A stretch of DNA of 64,000 nt from assembly GCF_049243985.1 (NCBI RefSeq), contig NC_135371.1, forward strand, positions 1,637,501-1,701,500, given 5' to 3'. The notes under the pieces are model-generated. The model was not told the DNA's origin, made no database searches, and worked only from the letters and a program-made list of their open reading frames with translations. This DNA comes from Paroedura picta. Lineage: Eukaryota > Chordata > Lepidosauria > Squamata > Gekkonidae. The position numbers and the translations under genes are program-made. How positions within the stretch are numbered: position 1 is the first letter of the stretch; each line of letters starts with the position of its first letter. Positions 1-18,500 of this stretch are shown piece after piece.

Positions 1-629
1 CAGGCAACAATCAAGAATTTCCCTGCAGTGGCTGGTGGTAGAATAACCTGACAAGAGTGCAGCACTCTAGGAATTTTTCCTTCACAAACTCTATGATGTC
101 ACTGTCAGCAGAGAGGGCACAGCACCAGGCTGCTTAAAGAATAAGATAACTTTTATTCAGAAGAGAAACAACTATGTGTAGACAAAGGAGAGAAGAAACT
201 AAGCTGTTTTCTCCAGTCATTCTTCTGTTCAACTGCTGTTCTGGAGGCAAGCAGGGAGGAAGGGTGCTCAAAAACCCTTCTAAATATTAAGGATGGCTCT
301 ATATTTCATAGAATATTTGAGATATTTGATACTGTGATACAACAAAAGTATATACAGGCAAAATAGGTTAAGAATTTTTTTTCTTTGTAAGTAAAGTTGG
401 AAATCTTTTTTAAATTACACGATATTTATTTTTCTTTTCTTTTTTTTTCTCTCTTACTATTTTTCTCATATGTATTTATTGTTCTGTAATTTGTATGTAA
501 CTTTTTTCTGTATTAATAAAAATTAAAAAACCAAACCAAACCAGGAAGTCTCCTGTAGAGCCAATCAGGAAACTGGATCTTTTTCCCCTTGTCTGTCCCA
601 TTTTTCACTACCCGAAGGAGTCCCGAAGT
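1..629. other. Intergenic, AT-rich, no gene seen
   Basis: No supported coding region. The stretch from about 385 to 535 is T-rich and ends in an ATTAATAAAAATTAAAAAA-like tail, which resembles the 3' end of a LINE but cannot be assigned to a family by eye. Confidence 0.35.
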
Positions 630-1640
630 GTAATGTGTGGTTCTTCTCTTGGTCAAACCATTTGTTACTTTAGAAAATTCTTCCTTTCTTTGCTGTCTGT
701 CATAAAGCCGTATTTACTATGTACAAAGCCCACGTACAAAATTTGTATTCCTTCCGCCAATCTTACCCCATCCCCTTTCTTCCTTTCCACGCCATTCGTT
801 GTGATCTTGTGTAAATCACGTGTCTATTGAAGCAACTCAAAACCTATTTAAAGCACTCGACAAGAAAGGGGTTACAATTTTAAAAGAGACAAAAGACAAG
901 CAGGGCGACAAAAGGTCCAGAGCTGTTCCCGTTTAACTTTGCAACACGGCAGCCATTCAGAAATAAGTTCCCTTTGAAGACTCAGCAGGCACATGGGGGA
1001 CACCCACAGTGGGCAAAAGAGCAGCCTCTCTGCTCTCAAGGGGGATCTCAGCTAAGAGGGCCCGGAAATGGTTGTCTTCTCTGCCTATGGTCCAAAGATC
1101 TGCCGGGATAATTTGGGTGAAAACCAGGAGGCAAGAAAACAGTGCCCAGCACTTGCTGGGAACTAGAGATCCAGTGCTGGGCTGCGGAAGGCCTGACCCG
1201 CAGAAGTTGGGAGTTTCCCGTCTGCAAGGACATTTCTGAGAAATTAAATCCTTGTTGCTGTCGGGTGCCTTCACTGTCTCGTGGTTTACCAGCTAAACCT
1301 GTGAAGAGCAAACAGTGCGGGGTAAAAATCTAAAGTCTAAATAAGTTAAATCAATATATATTGACAGACCATCTACCCGTCGTAATGTAACTAGGTCCGG
1401 TTTACCGAAGAGTTCTGGAGCACTCTCTCCCATAATTATGTTCTTGGCTGTTTACTAAGGTCTGAGGATTCTCTAGGGGGGAAACCGAATGATTCGCTAT
1501 TAAGCCAGTTTCCGAAGAAACCTGACAAAGTGCACACAAAAGCTTGTATCATGAATAACACTTTGCTGGTCTTCAGGGTGCCCCTGGACTCAAACTTTGT
1601 TCTGCGGCTTCAGACCAACAGGGCCACCCTCCTGATCCTT
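630..1640 (-). other. Conserved 3' tract downstream of gene A
   Basis: This non-coding stretch lies just 3' of the gene A stop codon. It is recognisably similar, in the same position and relative orientation, to 28500-29290 (3' of gene D) and to 56170-57190 (3' of gene G, opposite strand); a shorter piece occurs at 11245-11530 (3' of gene B). Shared phrases include TTTCTGAGAAATTAAATCC and TGGTCAAACCATTTG. The simplest reading is a long 3' UTR inherited with the gene. The end nearest the gene (about 1540-1640) is a dispersed repeat also seen at 62880-62945. Open frames here are short and not conserved. Confidence 0.5.
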
Positions 1641-1713
1641 AATTAATGATTAAATAATTTCATGCTTCTGGATCCAACTGGCTGTGTTGCGATAGCTGTT
1701 CGTCTGATCATTT

Positions 1714-6038
<4,325 letters not shown>

Positions 6039-6169
6039 CTTCGATGTTTTCACTCCACCCCAAGGAGGAGACGGTCCGGAACCTGGCTCTGATGCTGCCT
6101 GGAGGGAGACACGTTTAATTTGGTTTGTTTTCATCATTGAGACCCCCATCTAGCCCCTGAAAGTGGCTC

Positions 6170-6400
6170 ATGTTGCTCTCCTCTCCTCCATTCTGTCCAC
6201 ACAACAACCCTGTGAGGGAGGTCAGGTGGAGGGCTTGCAACTAGCCCAGAGCCAGCCAGCACCCTTCTGTGGCAGAGGGGATATCTGAACCTCGAGATAT
6301 TAGTCAGTGTGGGTGACTGGCCCCAGCTTTCCACAGCAGAGTGGAGATTTGAACCTGGGTCTTCCTGATCCCCTTTACCAGCTCTTGAACTTCTCAGAGA
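6170..6400 (-). mobile_element. Degenerate CORE-SINE-like fragment
   Basis: It contains ACAACAACCCTGTGAGGGAGG and, further on, a B-box-like GGTTCAAAT on the minus strand. The order matches the clearer CORE-SINEs at 44692 and 62090, but divergence is high. Confidence 0.4.
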
Positions 6401-7289
6401 CAGGAGAAAAGAGAGAAAGAAACAGAAATACCTTTGTGTGAGAATCACCTCAGAAGCGAGGCCTGCTCTGCATGTCAGACGGGCCACGGATCTCCCAGGG
6501 CTGACCCCTTCAGCTGGGGACGGCCAAGGAGTTCGGTCTTGGGCCCTGGGTCTTTGTCCAAAGATGGGATGGTCACACGCAGCAGGCCACCGGCTTCCCC
6601 AGACTGCCAGGGAGAGGGACACCAACAACCTGCAAGGTGATTCACACAACAGGGTCGCTTGGAGCAGAGCCGTTTCTGGAGCAGATCCAGCCATTCAGCC
6701 CTGCCTCGCATTCCTGGCAATGGCTGCTGCCTCTAGGAAACCCACAAGCAGAGGCTGAAGCCTCCTCCGTTCACTGCCTAACTTATTTTCGAGCAAACTG
6801 CATTGGGACATGGAGGTTCTACTTCAGCTGAAAAAAGCGAGCCGGGAGACTCGGCAAGTTCTTCCTCATGATCTGACAAGCATGGAAGGGAACTCTGAAA
6901 CTTCTATTCCTGGTGTAGGAATGTTGGTAGGTTCACACACGACAGAGAGAAGCGGCATCTGCCAAAATTCCCCCATCTGCACAGTGAGGGAAGGGAGAAG
7001 AGCCTGACCAGGGCCTCAGGCCTCCTCTGTATGGGGCAACCCGCAAGCTTTGCCATTCATTCCCTGAAGGAAGCTAGACTGGCAGGCATTCTGGGGTGGG
7101 AGACACTCTCTTTCAGGTCCCGAATGCAGAGGGGAAGGGGGCCATTCTGCTGGGAAAGAGGTGCACAGGACTGGACCAGGGGGCTGGTCCCCCACACCCT
7201 CCTCTCTGTGGGCTCTGACTCCACTAAAAACAAAATCATGTTATTGTTCACCGTGACATTTTTGAGTCCTACTAGGAATCTTGGCTGCT
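6401..7289. other. Non-coding, inside the first intron of gene A
   Basis: I see no supported gene or recognisable repeat. Several open frames of 60-107 codons overlap on both strands without family motifs. Confidence 0.4.
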
Positions 7290-7450
7290 AGACTGAAATG
7301 TGAAGAAGAAGGAGAAGGAGAAGAGTTGGTTCTTAGATGCCGCTTTTCTCAACCCGAAGGAGTCTCAAAGCGGCTTACAATTGCCTTCCCTTTCCTCTCC
7401 CCACAACAGACACCCTGTGAGGGAGATGAGGCTGAGAGCTACCTTATCAT
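7290..7450 (-). mobile_element. CORE-SINE 3' part
   Basis: Reverse complement of the usual SINE 3' half: a GAAGAAGGAGAAG run, then ATGCCGCTTTTCTC, CAAAGCGGCTTACAA, and CACAACAGACACCCTGTGAG. The tRNA-like head is missing. Confidence 0.65.
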
Positions 7451-8051
7451 TCACTCACAGATTGCTTTACTTTATGATCTCTAAGGAAAGTTGTTGTTCT
7501 TTTAAGAATTCACACTCCTCACCCACCTTTGGAGTCTCACTGGGAAAGCTGGGCTATAAATGAAAACAATAAATCAATCACAGTTCAGACAGGCAGCCCT
7601 AACCATATGCTAACAAAACAGGGGAAAGCCTAAAAAAGAAAGGCAAGCCAAAGCACTTTAAAAATGTAGAATTTAAATGGCTCACAATTATTTCTTTCAC
7701 GGAACGTTTATTCCGAGATTTTTAAAGAAACAACATAGAAAAAAAGGTTTACAAATAAAGCAGCAAAGGAAAGAGAAGAAATAAAGCAGCTTCCAACCTT
7801 ATCTATGACAATTACAAATCAAAGCATGATCCCTCACACTATACTAACGTAACAAGGAAAATCCAAAATGCTCTTTCCCCCCCCCTATTTCCATATTTTC
7901 CTCCTTAGTCCTCAAAACTCCGAGCCATCATTTCATTGCCTGCAGATATTAAAAGCCAAGATGGTTACGGTTGTTTGCAGCTGCACCGCCGACAGTGAGG
8001 AAATCTCTGCTTTCCTTCAATAGAGAATGGGAAAGAAATCTCTCACTTTAG

Positions 8052-8187
8052 CAGGGGTAGTCAAACTGCGGCCCTCCAGATGTCCATGGACTACAATTCC
8101 CAGAAGCCCCTGCCAGCAAATGCTGGCAGGGGCTTCTGGGAATTGTAGTCCATGGACATCTGGAGGGCCGCAGTTTGACTACCCCTG
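8052..8187. mobile_element. 136-bp palindromic hAT-like MITE
   Basis: An almost perfect palindrome whose two 67-68 bp arms begin CAGGGGTAGTCAAACTG and meet at GCAAATGC. The end sequence resembles Charlie-type hAT termini. Flanks share CTTTAG, close to but not a clean 8-bp target duplication. Each arm carries ACTACAATTCCCAGAAGC, which resembles the ZNF143/THAP11 site. It abuts the GC-rich promoter of gene A. Confidence 0.85.
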
Positions 8188-8259
8188 CTTTAGAGGGTCA
8201 AAAAGAGAGAGGCCCCATTTTAAATATATATCTCTCCGCACTCTCCTAATCCGTGCAGT

Positions 8260-8780
8260 TAATTTTCCCAGCAAAGGAACGTGGTGCAAAGGCAGAGGTG
8301 GCCCAGCCCCCCCTTGCAAGGCCCTTGGTCCGGGCTCTGAGCTCTGCCCCGTCCTTGTTCTCTGCCTTTGCAGCTTGGATGGACCCCAGACCCCCCCCCC
8401 GGTGCCCCCCCCCAATTGCACCTGCAGCCTCCGCGCTCCCAGCAGCCTTCCAGACGGATCCCTGCCTGCCAGGCTCCTGCAGAGATTCCTGGGGGCGGGG
8501 CCGGGGGGGGGAGGCAGGAAGGTGCATCTGCAATGGGAGCCCCCCGCCCCAATTTCCCCCGTCCGCTCTGGGCATGCTGAGCTCGCCTCCCTTAACCCTT
8601 CGGGCTCCGACCCGCTCCGCCTCTTGCGGGGCTTCCGCCCAATCCGGATCGCAGCCGGCCCTGGCAAAGGGCTTTTGGGGCCGAGGGGCGGGAGGGGGCC
8701 GGGGATGGCGCCCCCGGGCGGGGAGCAGCTGCAGCAAAAAAACCCCAAGCCCCCCCCCTGCAAAATCTGGGGCTGGGGCT
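8260..8780 (-). promoter_or_regulatory. CpG-rich promoter candidate of gene A
   Basis: Very GC-rich stretch with many CpGs, about 2.2 kb upstream of the ATG exon. A block around 8402-8440 (ATTGCACCTGCAGCCTCCG) matches, in reverse, gene G's island at 50449-50470, so both probably mark the non-coding first exon and its donor (CAG then GTGCAAT). I did not find the ACTAC-type motif inside this island, only in the adjacent MITE. Confidence 0.6.
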
Positions 8781-8966
8781 GCATTTGGGCGTTGCAATAA
8801 AACCGGGGGGGGGGTGCCCCAGATTTTATTTTTTCCCTCCTCCCACCCATCTAAATTTCCTTTCATTCTGAACTGACCCCCGCCCGAGAGTCGCCAGGTG
8901 GTCATCGGAGAGAAAGGTCGATTTTAGGACTTTTGGTGGATTGGGAGTGGGGGGAGGGCGTGGTAG

Positions 8967-9125
8967 GTGGATTCCCTCCAGGCCAGGCTGGATTCTGGAG
9001 ATTTTTGGTGGTGGGCATTTGGGCATGCAATTGGGGTCACCCTGGGTGGGCAGGTAGTTGTGAGTTCCTGCATTGTGCAGGGGGCTGGACTAGATGACCC
9101 TGGAGGTCCCCTTGGAGGTCTATTC
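8967..9125 (+). mobile_element. CR1-like tail repeat
   Basis: It has TTTTTGGTGGTGGGCATTT, then TTGTGAGTTCCTGCATTGTG and GGGGGCTGGACTAGATGACC. The same repeat runs in reverse at 61922-62085. It is a short 3' terminal piece without coding sequence. Confidence 0.55.
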
Positions 9126-9299
9126 CCAGCCAGGCCTCCCTGCAGCCCTGGTTTATGTTATGGCAACGGCAGATCCCCGTGTTCCTGCTCAAAATGTCAA
9201 CCACTAGGAAGTTGTTTTCACACCTGCTGGTGGCCAGTCGGACTTGCTGACTCCAGCTGTCGCCCGCTCTGGGTTCAAACGGGTTGTTGGTGGGCATGG

Positions 9300-10312
9300 G
9301 CTTTCCCGTGAATCTAGGGGGTGGGGGTCCGAATGTATAATCCTGCAAAGACGGAGGTCCTGTGTTTGGGTAAGAAGGGACCATGGGAGGAAGCGCGCCT
9401 GCCCATCCTGGATGGTGTGCAGCTCCTAGCGACTCACTCCGCCAGGAACCTGGGCGTGATCCTGGATGCTTCCCTTACTATGGAAGCCCAGGTCACGAAG
9501 GTAGCACGGCTGGCATTCTACCACCTCCGCCAAGCCAAGCTACTAGCGCCCTACCTGGACCCAGAACACCTAGCCACAGTGATCCATGCGATGGTCACCT
9601 CCAGACTGGACTTCTGCAACGCGCTCTATGCAGGCCTATCCTTATCCTTGATCCGGAAACTACAACTGGTGCAGAATGCCGCGGCCAGGATTCTCACTAA
9701 GACATCATGGAGATCACATATCCGGCCGGCACTCCAACAACGGGGCTGGCTCCCAGTTGAACTCCGGATTAAGCTTAAGGTTTTGGTAATCACCTTTAAG
9801 GCCCAGTGTATCTGGGAGACCGCCTCCCTGCCTATACCCCCAGAAGAGCTCTACGCTCCGCCACCTCCAACTGGCTACGGATCCCTGTTCCTAAAGAGGC
9901 ACGTCTGGCCTCAACAAGGGCCAGGGCCTCCTTGGTTCTGGCCCCCACCTGGTGGAAGGAGCTCCCTGAAGAGATCAGGGACCTGCCGGAACTTCCACAA
10001 TTCCGCAGGGCCTGCAAAAAGGAGCTCTTCCACCAGGCATTTGCTTGAAGCTGACTGACTTATAACATCTACAGGTGCCCCCCAGACTGAGGGAACGAAC
10101 CGACTGAGGGATTGTCAAATTATTGTTGAAGTGCCGTTCTAATTGTTCCAGTTGATATTTTGTTGTTATTGTTATATTGTTATATTGATTTTTGATATTG
10201 ACTTCGATAGTGTTCTATGTGAATGTTCAAAAATGTTTTATGTAAACCGCACAGAGCTGTAGGGACAGGTGGTATAAAAATAAATATATAAATAAATAAA
10301 TAAATAAATAAC
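9300..10312 (+). mobile_element. L2-like LINE 3' end with RT C-terminus
   Basis: An open frame at 9321-10058 gives the C-terminal part of a LINE reverse transcriptase: LGVILDASLTMEAQV, SRLDFCNALYAG, VQNAAARILT and RGWLPVELRIKLKVLVITFK are hallmark phrases. After the frame comes a 3' UTR with TGTAAACCGCACAGAGCTG and an (AAAT)n tail at 10280-10310. The end of the frame is scrambled relative to shorter copies. It is not a host gene. Relatives lie at 13195, 23510, 31290 and 41800. Confidence 0.85.
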
Positions 10313-10384
10313 TGCCCTGGCACCTCTGGGGGTCAGCATCTACGACAATCAACTTGCCTTTTCTATGCTCCTGATTATTCCTTC

Positions 10385-10695
10385 AAATCATTGAATCATA
10401 AGAGTTGGAAGGGACACTCACATCCCAGTCGCTCTTCCACGGTCACCTGCCACCCCCTTGAGCCTTCACAGAATCAGCCTCTCCGTCAGATGGATATCCA
10501 GCCTCTGTTTAAGAATCCCCAAGGATGGAGAACCCACCACCTCCCGAGGAAGCCTGTTCCACTGAGAAACCGCTCTGTCAGGAACTCCTTCTGGAGATTT
10601 AGGTGGAAATTCTTTTGCATTCATTTCATCCCATTGGTTCTGGTCCGTCCCTCTGGGGCAAGAGGGAGCAACTCTGCTCCATCCTATATATGGTA
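10385..10695 (-). mobile_element. CR1-like LINE 3' fragment, outer copy
   Basis: The minus strand reads a CR1 tail (NQWDEMNAKEFPPKSPEG, WNRLPREVVGSPSLGILKQR) ending in the terminal phrase CCTTCCAACTCTTATGATTC. A second, longer copy follows immediately at 10696. Confidence 0.75.
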
Positions 10696-11245
10696 TAGAA
10701 TCATAGAATCGTAGAGTTGGAAGGAACCTCATGGGCCATCTAGTCGAACCCCCTGCACTATGCAGGACACTCACCACCCGATCGCTCATCTAGTGTAACC
10801 TGCCACCCTCTTGAGCCTTCACAGAATCAGCCTCTCCGTCAGATGGCTCTCCAGCCTCTGCTTAATAATTTCCAAAGATGGAGAACCCACCACCTCCCGA
10901 GGAAGCTTGTTCCACTGAAAAACCGCTCTAATGGTCAGGAACTTCTTCCGGATGTTTAGATGGAATTTCTTTTGAATTAATTTCATCCCATTGATTCTGG
11001 GGCAAGAGAACAATTCTGCTCCATCGTCTGTATGGCACCCTTTTAGATACAGACGGCTATCGGATCCCCTCTCAGTTGTCTCCTCTCCAGGCTAAACAGA
11101 CCAAGCTCCCTCAGCCTTTCCTCATACACCTTGGTCTCCAAACCCTTCACCCTCTTTGTTGCCCTCCTCTGGACACGCTCCAGTTTGTCAACATCCCTCT
11201 CCAACTGGGGTGCCCAAAACTGAACACAGGACTCCAAGTGAGGCC
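10696..11245 (-). mobile_element. CR1-like LINE 3' fragment, longer copy
   Basis: The minus strand encodes the end of CR1 ORF2: [36 protein letters not shown], then FHLNIRKKFLTIRAVFQWN and LPREVVGSPSLEIIKQRLES. Several short breaks interrupt the frame. It is 5' truncated, as is usual for CR1. Confidence 0.8.
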
Positions 11246-11560
11246 AAACAAGAGCAAAGAGATCCAGGGCTGGACTGTGGAAGGCCTGACCTACAAGAGC
11301 CAGTCTGCCCTTTGTGGGGAGTCCCCCGTCTGCAAGGACATTTCTGGGAAATTAAAACTTTGTGTTTATTGGGTGCATTCTTGTCAGCCAAGAGTAAAAA
11401 GTCCTGTTTTAGTGTTGACCTGTAGCTGGGAGATTGTGAATATGACACAGTCAGGTTTACTACAGGTCTCTTAAGCAACTCTCCTTTATTAGGCTCCTGG
11501 CTTTGTGAACTCACTGAAAAAAGAAAAGATCCTGAACTAAATAGTCATTAAACAACTTGG
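11246..11560 (-). other. Conserved 3' tract downstream of gene B
   Basis: Homologous to the tract 3' of genes A, D and G (GTCTGCAAGGACATTTCTGG is the anchor), but truncated by the CR1 insertion at 11245. On the minus strand it holds an AATAAA at about 11363-11368 (CCCAATAAACAC), a candidate polyadenylation signal for gene B. The paralogues lack that exact hexamer here. Confidence 0.45.
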
Positions 11561-11607
11561 ACCTCTGGAAGGCTCGTTGTGTTTCTAAGCTATAAATCCG
11601 ATCATTT

Positions 11608-15020
<3,413 letters not shown>

Positions 15021-15159
15021 CGTTGGTGTTTCCGCTCCACCCAAGGAGGAGAAGGTCCGGAGCCCGACTCTTCCGCTGCCGGGAGGGAGAAGGGCAAACT
15101 GAGAAGTTTGTATTCGAGGTGGGGAGACAGATCAGTCTCTTCCTTCCCTAAGGGGCTCA

Positions 15160-15690
15160 GAGGGCATGCCCTTGCGGGGGGTGGTGGTGGTGGGAGGCCC
15201 CCTTCTTCCCACCCCATGGGCATTCGGTGGGGCAGGATTCGCACTCCCTCCTCTCCCCCTGGCCTCCCCCCTCCTCCCCCCAGAAAATGACTCCTCCTTG
15301 CCCCCCTCCAAACTGCACCGACCCCCCAAGGCTCCTGCGGGGGGGGGCTCTGCCCCTGGATTCCCCTCCCCCAACCCCGCTCCGACCAGGCTGCGCGCCC
15401 TCTGGCAAGTCGGGGGTCCCCGTCCCCCGGGCGTCTCCCGGGCGTCTCCCGGCTTCCTTCTCCCGGAGGACCCAGGCGGCTGCCAGCGCCCAGCGCGTCC
15501 CCCCCCCGCCCCCCCTCCCCCCTGCACCGACCTCTCCCTGGGGGTCCCGCCGCCGCCCCCTTTGCTCCCGCCGCCTTCGGGCGCCTGCCTGGACTGGCCC
15601 TGCCCTGCCCACCCGCTCCCCTCCTGCCTGCCTGCCCGGGCGCAGGGAACTCTGGGACTCGTAGTCCAGGGGGGCCACCCCCAAGAGAGC
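15160..15690 (-). promoter_or_regulatory. CpG-rich promoter candidate of gene B
   Basis: Very GC-rich with dense CpG, upstream of the ATG exon at 15006-15075. At 15646-15667 the minus strand reads ACTACGAGTCCCAGAGTTCC, close to the ZNF143/THAP11 consensus. The same motif recurs at matching places in C, D, E and G. The exact transcription start cannot be seen. Confidence 0.65.
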
Positions 15691-15736
15691 CCTGCCCTCC
15701 CATTGCCCAGCCTCGGATGATGAAGATCGTAGAGAT

Positions 15737-15862
15737 CAGGGGTAGTCAAACTGCGGCCCTCCAGATGTCCATGGACTATCAGGAAAAATAGCATTCGCTG
15801 GCAGGGGCTCATGGGAATTGTAGTCCATGGACATCTGGAGGGCCGCAGTTTGACTACCCCTG
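15737..15862. mobile_element. hAT-like palindromic MITE, young insertion
   Basis: Ends CAGGGGTAGTCAAACTG and its reverse complement; flanked by GTAGAGAT (15729-15736) and GTATAGAT (15863-15870), an 8-bp duplication with one mismatch. The equivalent sites in the D unit (34045-34060) and E unit (44505-44520) have a single copy of the target and no element. One arm has a small internal rearrangement (ATCAGGAAAAATAG). Confidence 0.9.
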
Positions 15863-15870
15863 GTATAGAT

Positions 15871-15945
15871 CCAGGGGTGACCAACACGTGCTGGTAGGGG
15901 CTCATGGGAATTGTAGTCCGTGGACATCTGGAGTGTCTATGGGAT
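15871..15945. mobile_element. Old half-copy of the palindromic MITE
   Basis: It keeps TGCTGGTAGGGGCTCATGGG and one arm with the ATTGTAGTCC phrase. The same relic is at 34055-34140 and 44515-44605, so it predates the unit duplication, unlike its neighbour at 15737. Confidence 0.65.
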
Positions 15946-16868
15946 AGAGCCTGTCCAATAAGAGGAAACCGGGCTTTCTTGGGGGTGGCCCTCAGTGGTC
16001 CTGAGTCCCAGGTCCTTTGGGGAGGGTCCCCAACTCTTGAGGGGCAATTGGTGAAAATCAGGCCAACCTAATCTCTTATATAAGGTTATAATCATTATAA
16101 GGTCCTGCCCTGGGATGGGAACAATCTGGGGATTTGGGCGTGCAGCCCGACTTTTCGGAAGCGGATGGACTTCAATGAGAATGCCATAGCAGCGGGGGTC
16201 AAACTGTGGCTCGCTAGATTCCGTGGACTACAAGTCCCATGAGGCCCTGCCAGCATGGCCAGTTGTTAAAGGTTCTCCTGTAACCAAACATTTCCCAGAA
16301 AAGAAACATACAGTGGCTGACTCGCAATTTTTAAGGATCCAATAGATAAATCTAAAAAATGATTAAAACTGGAAGCTCCCCCCCCCCCCCCAGTTTTTAA
16401 GCTAAAAAAACCTTTGTCCCAGGGAGGTGAATTCTTCTTTTGATTTGTTTTTCTGTGTGGCTGTTTAACCCCACTGGATCTTGAAACCTGAATAGGCTAA
16501 TTTGTAGCTGGATCTTTAAATGGGGCAAATTGAAATGCTAATCAGAGCTGCTCTTGTCAGGCTGAGTCCTTTTGGAAGTAAGGAATTATTTCCTTCTGCA
16601 GAACTTTACTAGAGGTGTTCGGAAACCACCGGGAACCAAAGGATGCATTCACTGAGGACATTGTTATTTACGACGGTTGGAGATAATAAAATCAGAGTCC
16701 AGCAGGGGCACTTTTAAGACCAACCAAGATCTATTCAGGGCTTGGGCTTTCGAGTGCAGGCCCTCTTCCTCAGACGGCTGGCGATGTTTCTGTTTAATAC
16801 CTTTGCATTGATTTTGATTTCTACATAACAGACATGCTATTTGAACATTAGAGTAAGTGAATAGGACA
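15946..16868. other. Unit flank, non-coding, with repeat pieces
   Basis: No gene seen. It holds one MITE-like arm at 16185-16262 (ACTACAAGTCCCATGAGG), a poly-C run near 16380, and at about 16695-16790 a dispersed repeat (CTTTTAAGACCAACC, then CAGGCCCTCTTCCTC). It is duplicated as 34141-35317 and 44973-45785. Confidence 0.55.
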
Positions 16869-17342
16869 TTATACAAATACTATCATTTCTGTGAGGAACA
16901 AAACATATTTGTTTTCAGTAGTCTTCTCCCCTGTGTGGGTCCTTCGATGGGCATAAAGAGTTGAGCTCCGACTGAAGCTTTTCCCACAGTCCATGCATCT
17001 GTATGGCTTCTCCCCTGTGTGGATTCTTTCATGAAACTGAAGGCGTCTGCTGAGACAGAAACTCTTTCCACACTCCAAGCATTTATATGGCCTTTCTCCT
17101 GTATGGACTCTTTGGTGGCGAATAAGGTGCTGTTTGTGACTGAAGCATTTCCCACACACTGTGCACCGGTAGGGTTTCTCCCCTGAGTGGGATCTCTGAT
17201 GTGAAGCGAGGCCTGACCTACCAGTGAAGCTCTTTCCACGCTGAAAGCATTTAATCAGTTTCTCCCCTGTGTGGGTTCTGTTGTGCACATTAAGTTGTAC
17301 ACTGTTGGGAAAACTCTTTCCACATTCCATGCACCATTCCAT
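16869..17342 (-). pseudogene. Truncated zinc-finger fragment 1
   Basis: An open frame of 157 codons with five C2H2 units ([45 protein letters not shown]) closely related to the C-terminal fingers of genes C, D and E. There is no KRAB exon, spacer or acceptor before it. The 5' side is cut off by the snap-back repeat at 17345, and the 3' side runs into unrelated sequence ([10 protein letters not shown]). One finger has lost its second zinc Cys (FQRGKS). I read it as the debris of a former array, not an active gene. Confidence 0.75.
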
Positions 17343-17344
17343 GA

Positions 17345-18500
17345 TCTCCTGGAATTACAGTGCAGAGTCTGCATTTACTTTGTTTATTCCATTCTCAATC
17401 CTGTTGAATTCAGATCAATTTGAACTCGGGTCTTCCTCTCCCCCCCCCTCCCCATTGAAACACAAAAGTATTCTGTATGTGGTTAGGGTAGTTCTGAAGG
17501 TGGGGGGAGCAAATCCTCTTTCTTTCTTTTCTTGAAGGGGGGGGAGGAGAGGAGGCAAGCAGGGAGCCTCTATCTTTTCTTGGAGGGAGGGGGAGAGAGG
17601 ATTGAAGAAGACAGAGGAGGGAGAAAAAATCCAAGACTGACTGAAATTGAGAAAAAATAGCGGCTTCTCCTTTAAGGCAAGCTTGTCACATGGCCACCTT
17701 TGGCCAATCAGGGCATCTCTACCATGGAGGTTCAAAACAGCCTGCTTTCCCAATCGGAATCTTGAAATATTGAGGTCCAAAAGCACTCTAAGATTTCGCA
17801 CAATATAGGCAGGGTCACTCTGGATCAATCCTTGGTGTAAACTGCATGCTTTTATTCCAATCCCAGATCGATTCAGTCTCTGCCGTCTACACAGAATGTG
17901 ATTTCCATTTTGATTTTGGGCAATTTAAATTTTCCTTCTGCTTAAGGATTGATCCGGAGTGACCCTATCTTTAATGTGCGATATCTTCGATTGCTTTTAA
18001 TGCTCAATATTTTAAGATTTAGATTGAGAAAGCAGGCTGTTTCGAATCTGGGCTCTCCTCCGTGGTAGAGACGCTCTGATTGGCCAAAGGTGGCCATGTG
18101 ACAAGCTTGTCTTAAAGGAGAAGCCCCTAATTTCTCTCAACTTCTGTCGGTCTTGGATTTTTTCTCCCTCCTCTGTCTTCTTCAATCCTCCCCCCTCTCC
18201 AAGAAAAGAAAGAGGCTCCCTGCTTGGCTCCCCCCCCCTCTGAACTGCCCTAACCACCTGTAGAACACTTTCCTGTTTCAATGGGGAGGGGGGGATAGAG
18301 GAGGAGCCGAGTTCAAATCGATCTGAATTCAACAGGATTGACAATGGAATAAACAAAGTAAGTGCAGACTCTGGCCTTCTTGCTGCAGAAGGAAAATTTA
18401 AATTGCCCACAATCAAAACGGAAATCGGATTTTGTGTAGACGGCAGGGACTGAATCGACCTGAGATTGGAATAGAAGCTCCGTGCAGTTTACACCCAGCT
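17345..18500. repeat. Snap-back repeat, order X-Y-X'-Y'
   Basis: Block X (about 17360-17815) is followed by Y (17818-17940), then by reverse complements of X (17945-18365) and Y (18388-18493). X contains GGCCACCTTTGGCCAATCAG and its inverse GATTGGCCAAAGGTGGCC. It may be a non-autonomous DNA element or two opposed copies of one repeat; I saw no clear terminal repeat or target duplication. A second copy is at 35793-36940. Confidence 0.7.

Noticed and set aside
9321-10058. A 245-codon open frame as a host gene
   Set aside because: Its phrases belong to the LINE reverse-transcriptase C-terminus, and it ends in a LINE 3' UTR.
16869-17342. Zinc-finger debris as short functional genes (also 35318-35791 and 45786-46145)
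   Set aside because: No spacer, KRAB exon, acceptor or promoter. Zinc ligands are lost and the edges coincide with repeats.
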